Shown: one piece after another, positions 6,380 to 6,456 of the stretch
How the letters are laid out: each line of letters opens with the position of its first letter
How positions within the stretch are numbered: position 1 is the first letter of the stretch
Source of the DNA: an uncultured bacterium
GTDB lineage: Bacteria > Verrucomicrobiota > Kiritimatiellia > CAIKKV01
DNA length: 6,456 nt
Direction: 5' to 3'
Assembly (NCBI GenBank): GCA_903828035.1
Contig: CAIKKV010000178.1
Location: 1-6,456, forward strand
Translations under genes and position numbers: made by a program
The notes under the pieces: generated by a model
The model's input: only the letters and a program-made list of their open reading frames with translations
Database searches by the model: none
What the model was told of the DNA's origin: nothing

Positions 6380-6456
6380 GCCCCCTCCGGGAACAACTCG
6401 ACGGCATCGGCCGAACGCTCGTGCGGTGGCGCACCCTGCTGCTGGCCGTCGGCGGC
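6376..6456 (+). CDS. Start of a further gene, probably a membrane protein (partial)
   Basis: The ATG at 6376 overlaps the TGA of the preceding gene (ATGA), with a GGAAGAAG purine run just upstream as a possible ribosome site. Only 27 residues are visible: MSPLREQLDGIGRTLVRWRT followed by LLLAVGG, running to the window edge. A short basic/amphipathic segment followed by a hydrophobic start suggests a first membrane helix. In related clusters the gene after the VWA proteins is often a large membrane protein of the DUF4175 type, whose N-terminus has a similar look. That identification is a guess from context, not from visible homology. Confidence 0.7.
   Translation, partial: MSPLREQLDGIGRTLVRWRTLLLAVGG

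Overview
The window is a GC-rich, gene-dense stretch with every gene on the + strand. It reads as the middle of one operon. Gaps between neighbours are at most 20 bases, and two junctions are ATGA overlaps. There is no promoter, terminator, RNA gene, mobile element or CRISPR array that I can support, and no gene-free stretch longer than 20 bases apart from the broken region around base 4358. The gene set is a DUF58 protein, a BatA-like membrane von Willebrand A (VWA) protein, a second membrane VWA / amidotransferase-fold protein, and a secreted lectin-like protein. This resembles the MoxR-DUF58-VWA ('Bat-like') clusters common in Planctomycetes, Verrucomicrobia, Lentisphaerae, Kiritimatiellota and related Gram-negative bacteria. 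The PVC assignment is inferred from gene order and style; there is no marker gene in the window.

Layout: 1-405 is the 3' end of an unrecognised gene. 407-1309 encodes a soluble DUF58 protein with a MIDAS motif. 1318-3492 encodes a 724-residue BatA-like protein with two N-terminal membrane helices, a VWA domain, a beta-sandwich region, an amidotransferase-like domain and a C-terminal helix. 3489-5705 is a second protein of the same general plan, but its reading frame is cut by an in-frame TAG at 4356-4358. It therefore appears as two open frames (3489-4358 and 4407-5705). 5726-6379 encodes an exported 217-residue protein with a galactose-binding/CBM-like jelly-roll pattern. 6376-6456 is the start of a further gene, probably a membrane protein.

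Working model (inference from family knowledge): in such clusters a MoxR AAA+ ATPase, probably encoded outside this window, works with the cytoplasmic DUF58 VWA protein. The membrane VWA proteins present metal-binding VWA and ligand-binding domains to the periplasm and may assemble or sense envelope components. Charge distribution supports a periplasmic position for the large domains of both membrane proteins.

The most noteworthy feature is the TAG that splits the second VWA protein exactly between its VWA/beta-sandwich part and its amidotransferase-fold part, with coding signal continuing in the same frame. A nonsense mutation or sequencing error is the simplest explanation. Recoding of TAG is possible but weakly supported. 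I found no clear evidence of a wholly new system; the operon is a variant of a known but poorly understood cluster type.
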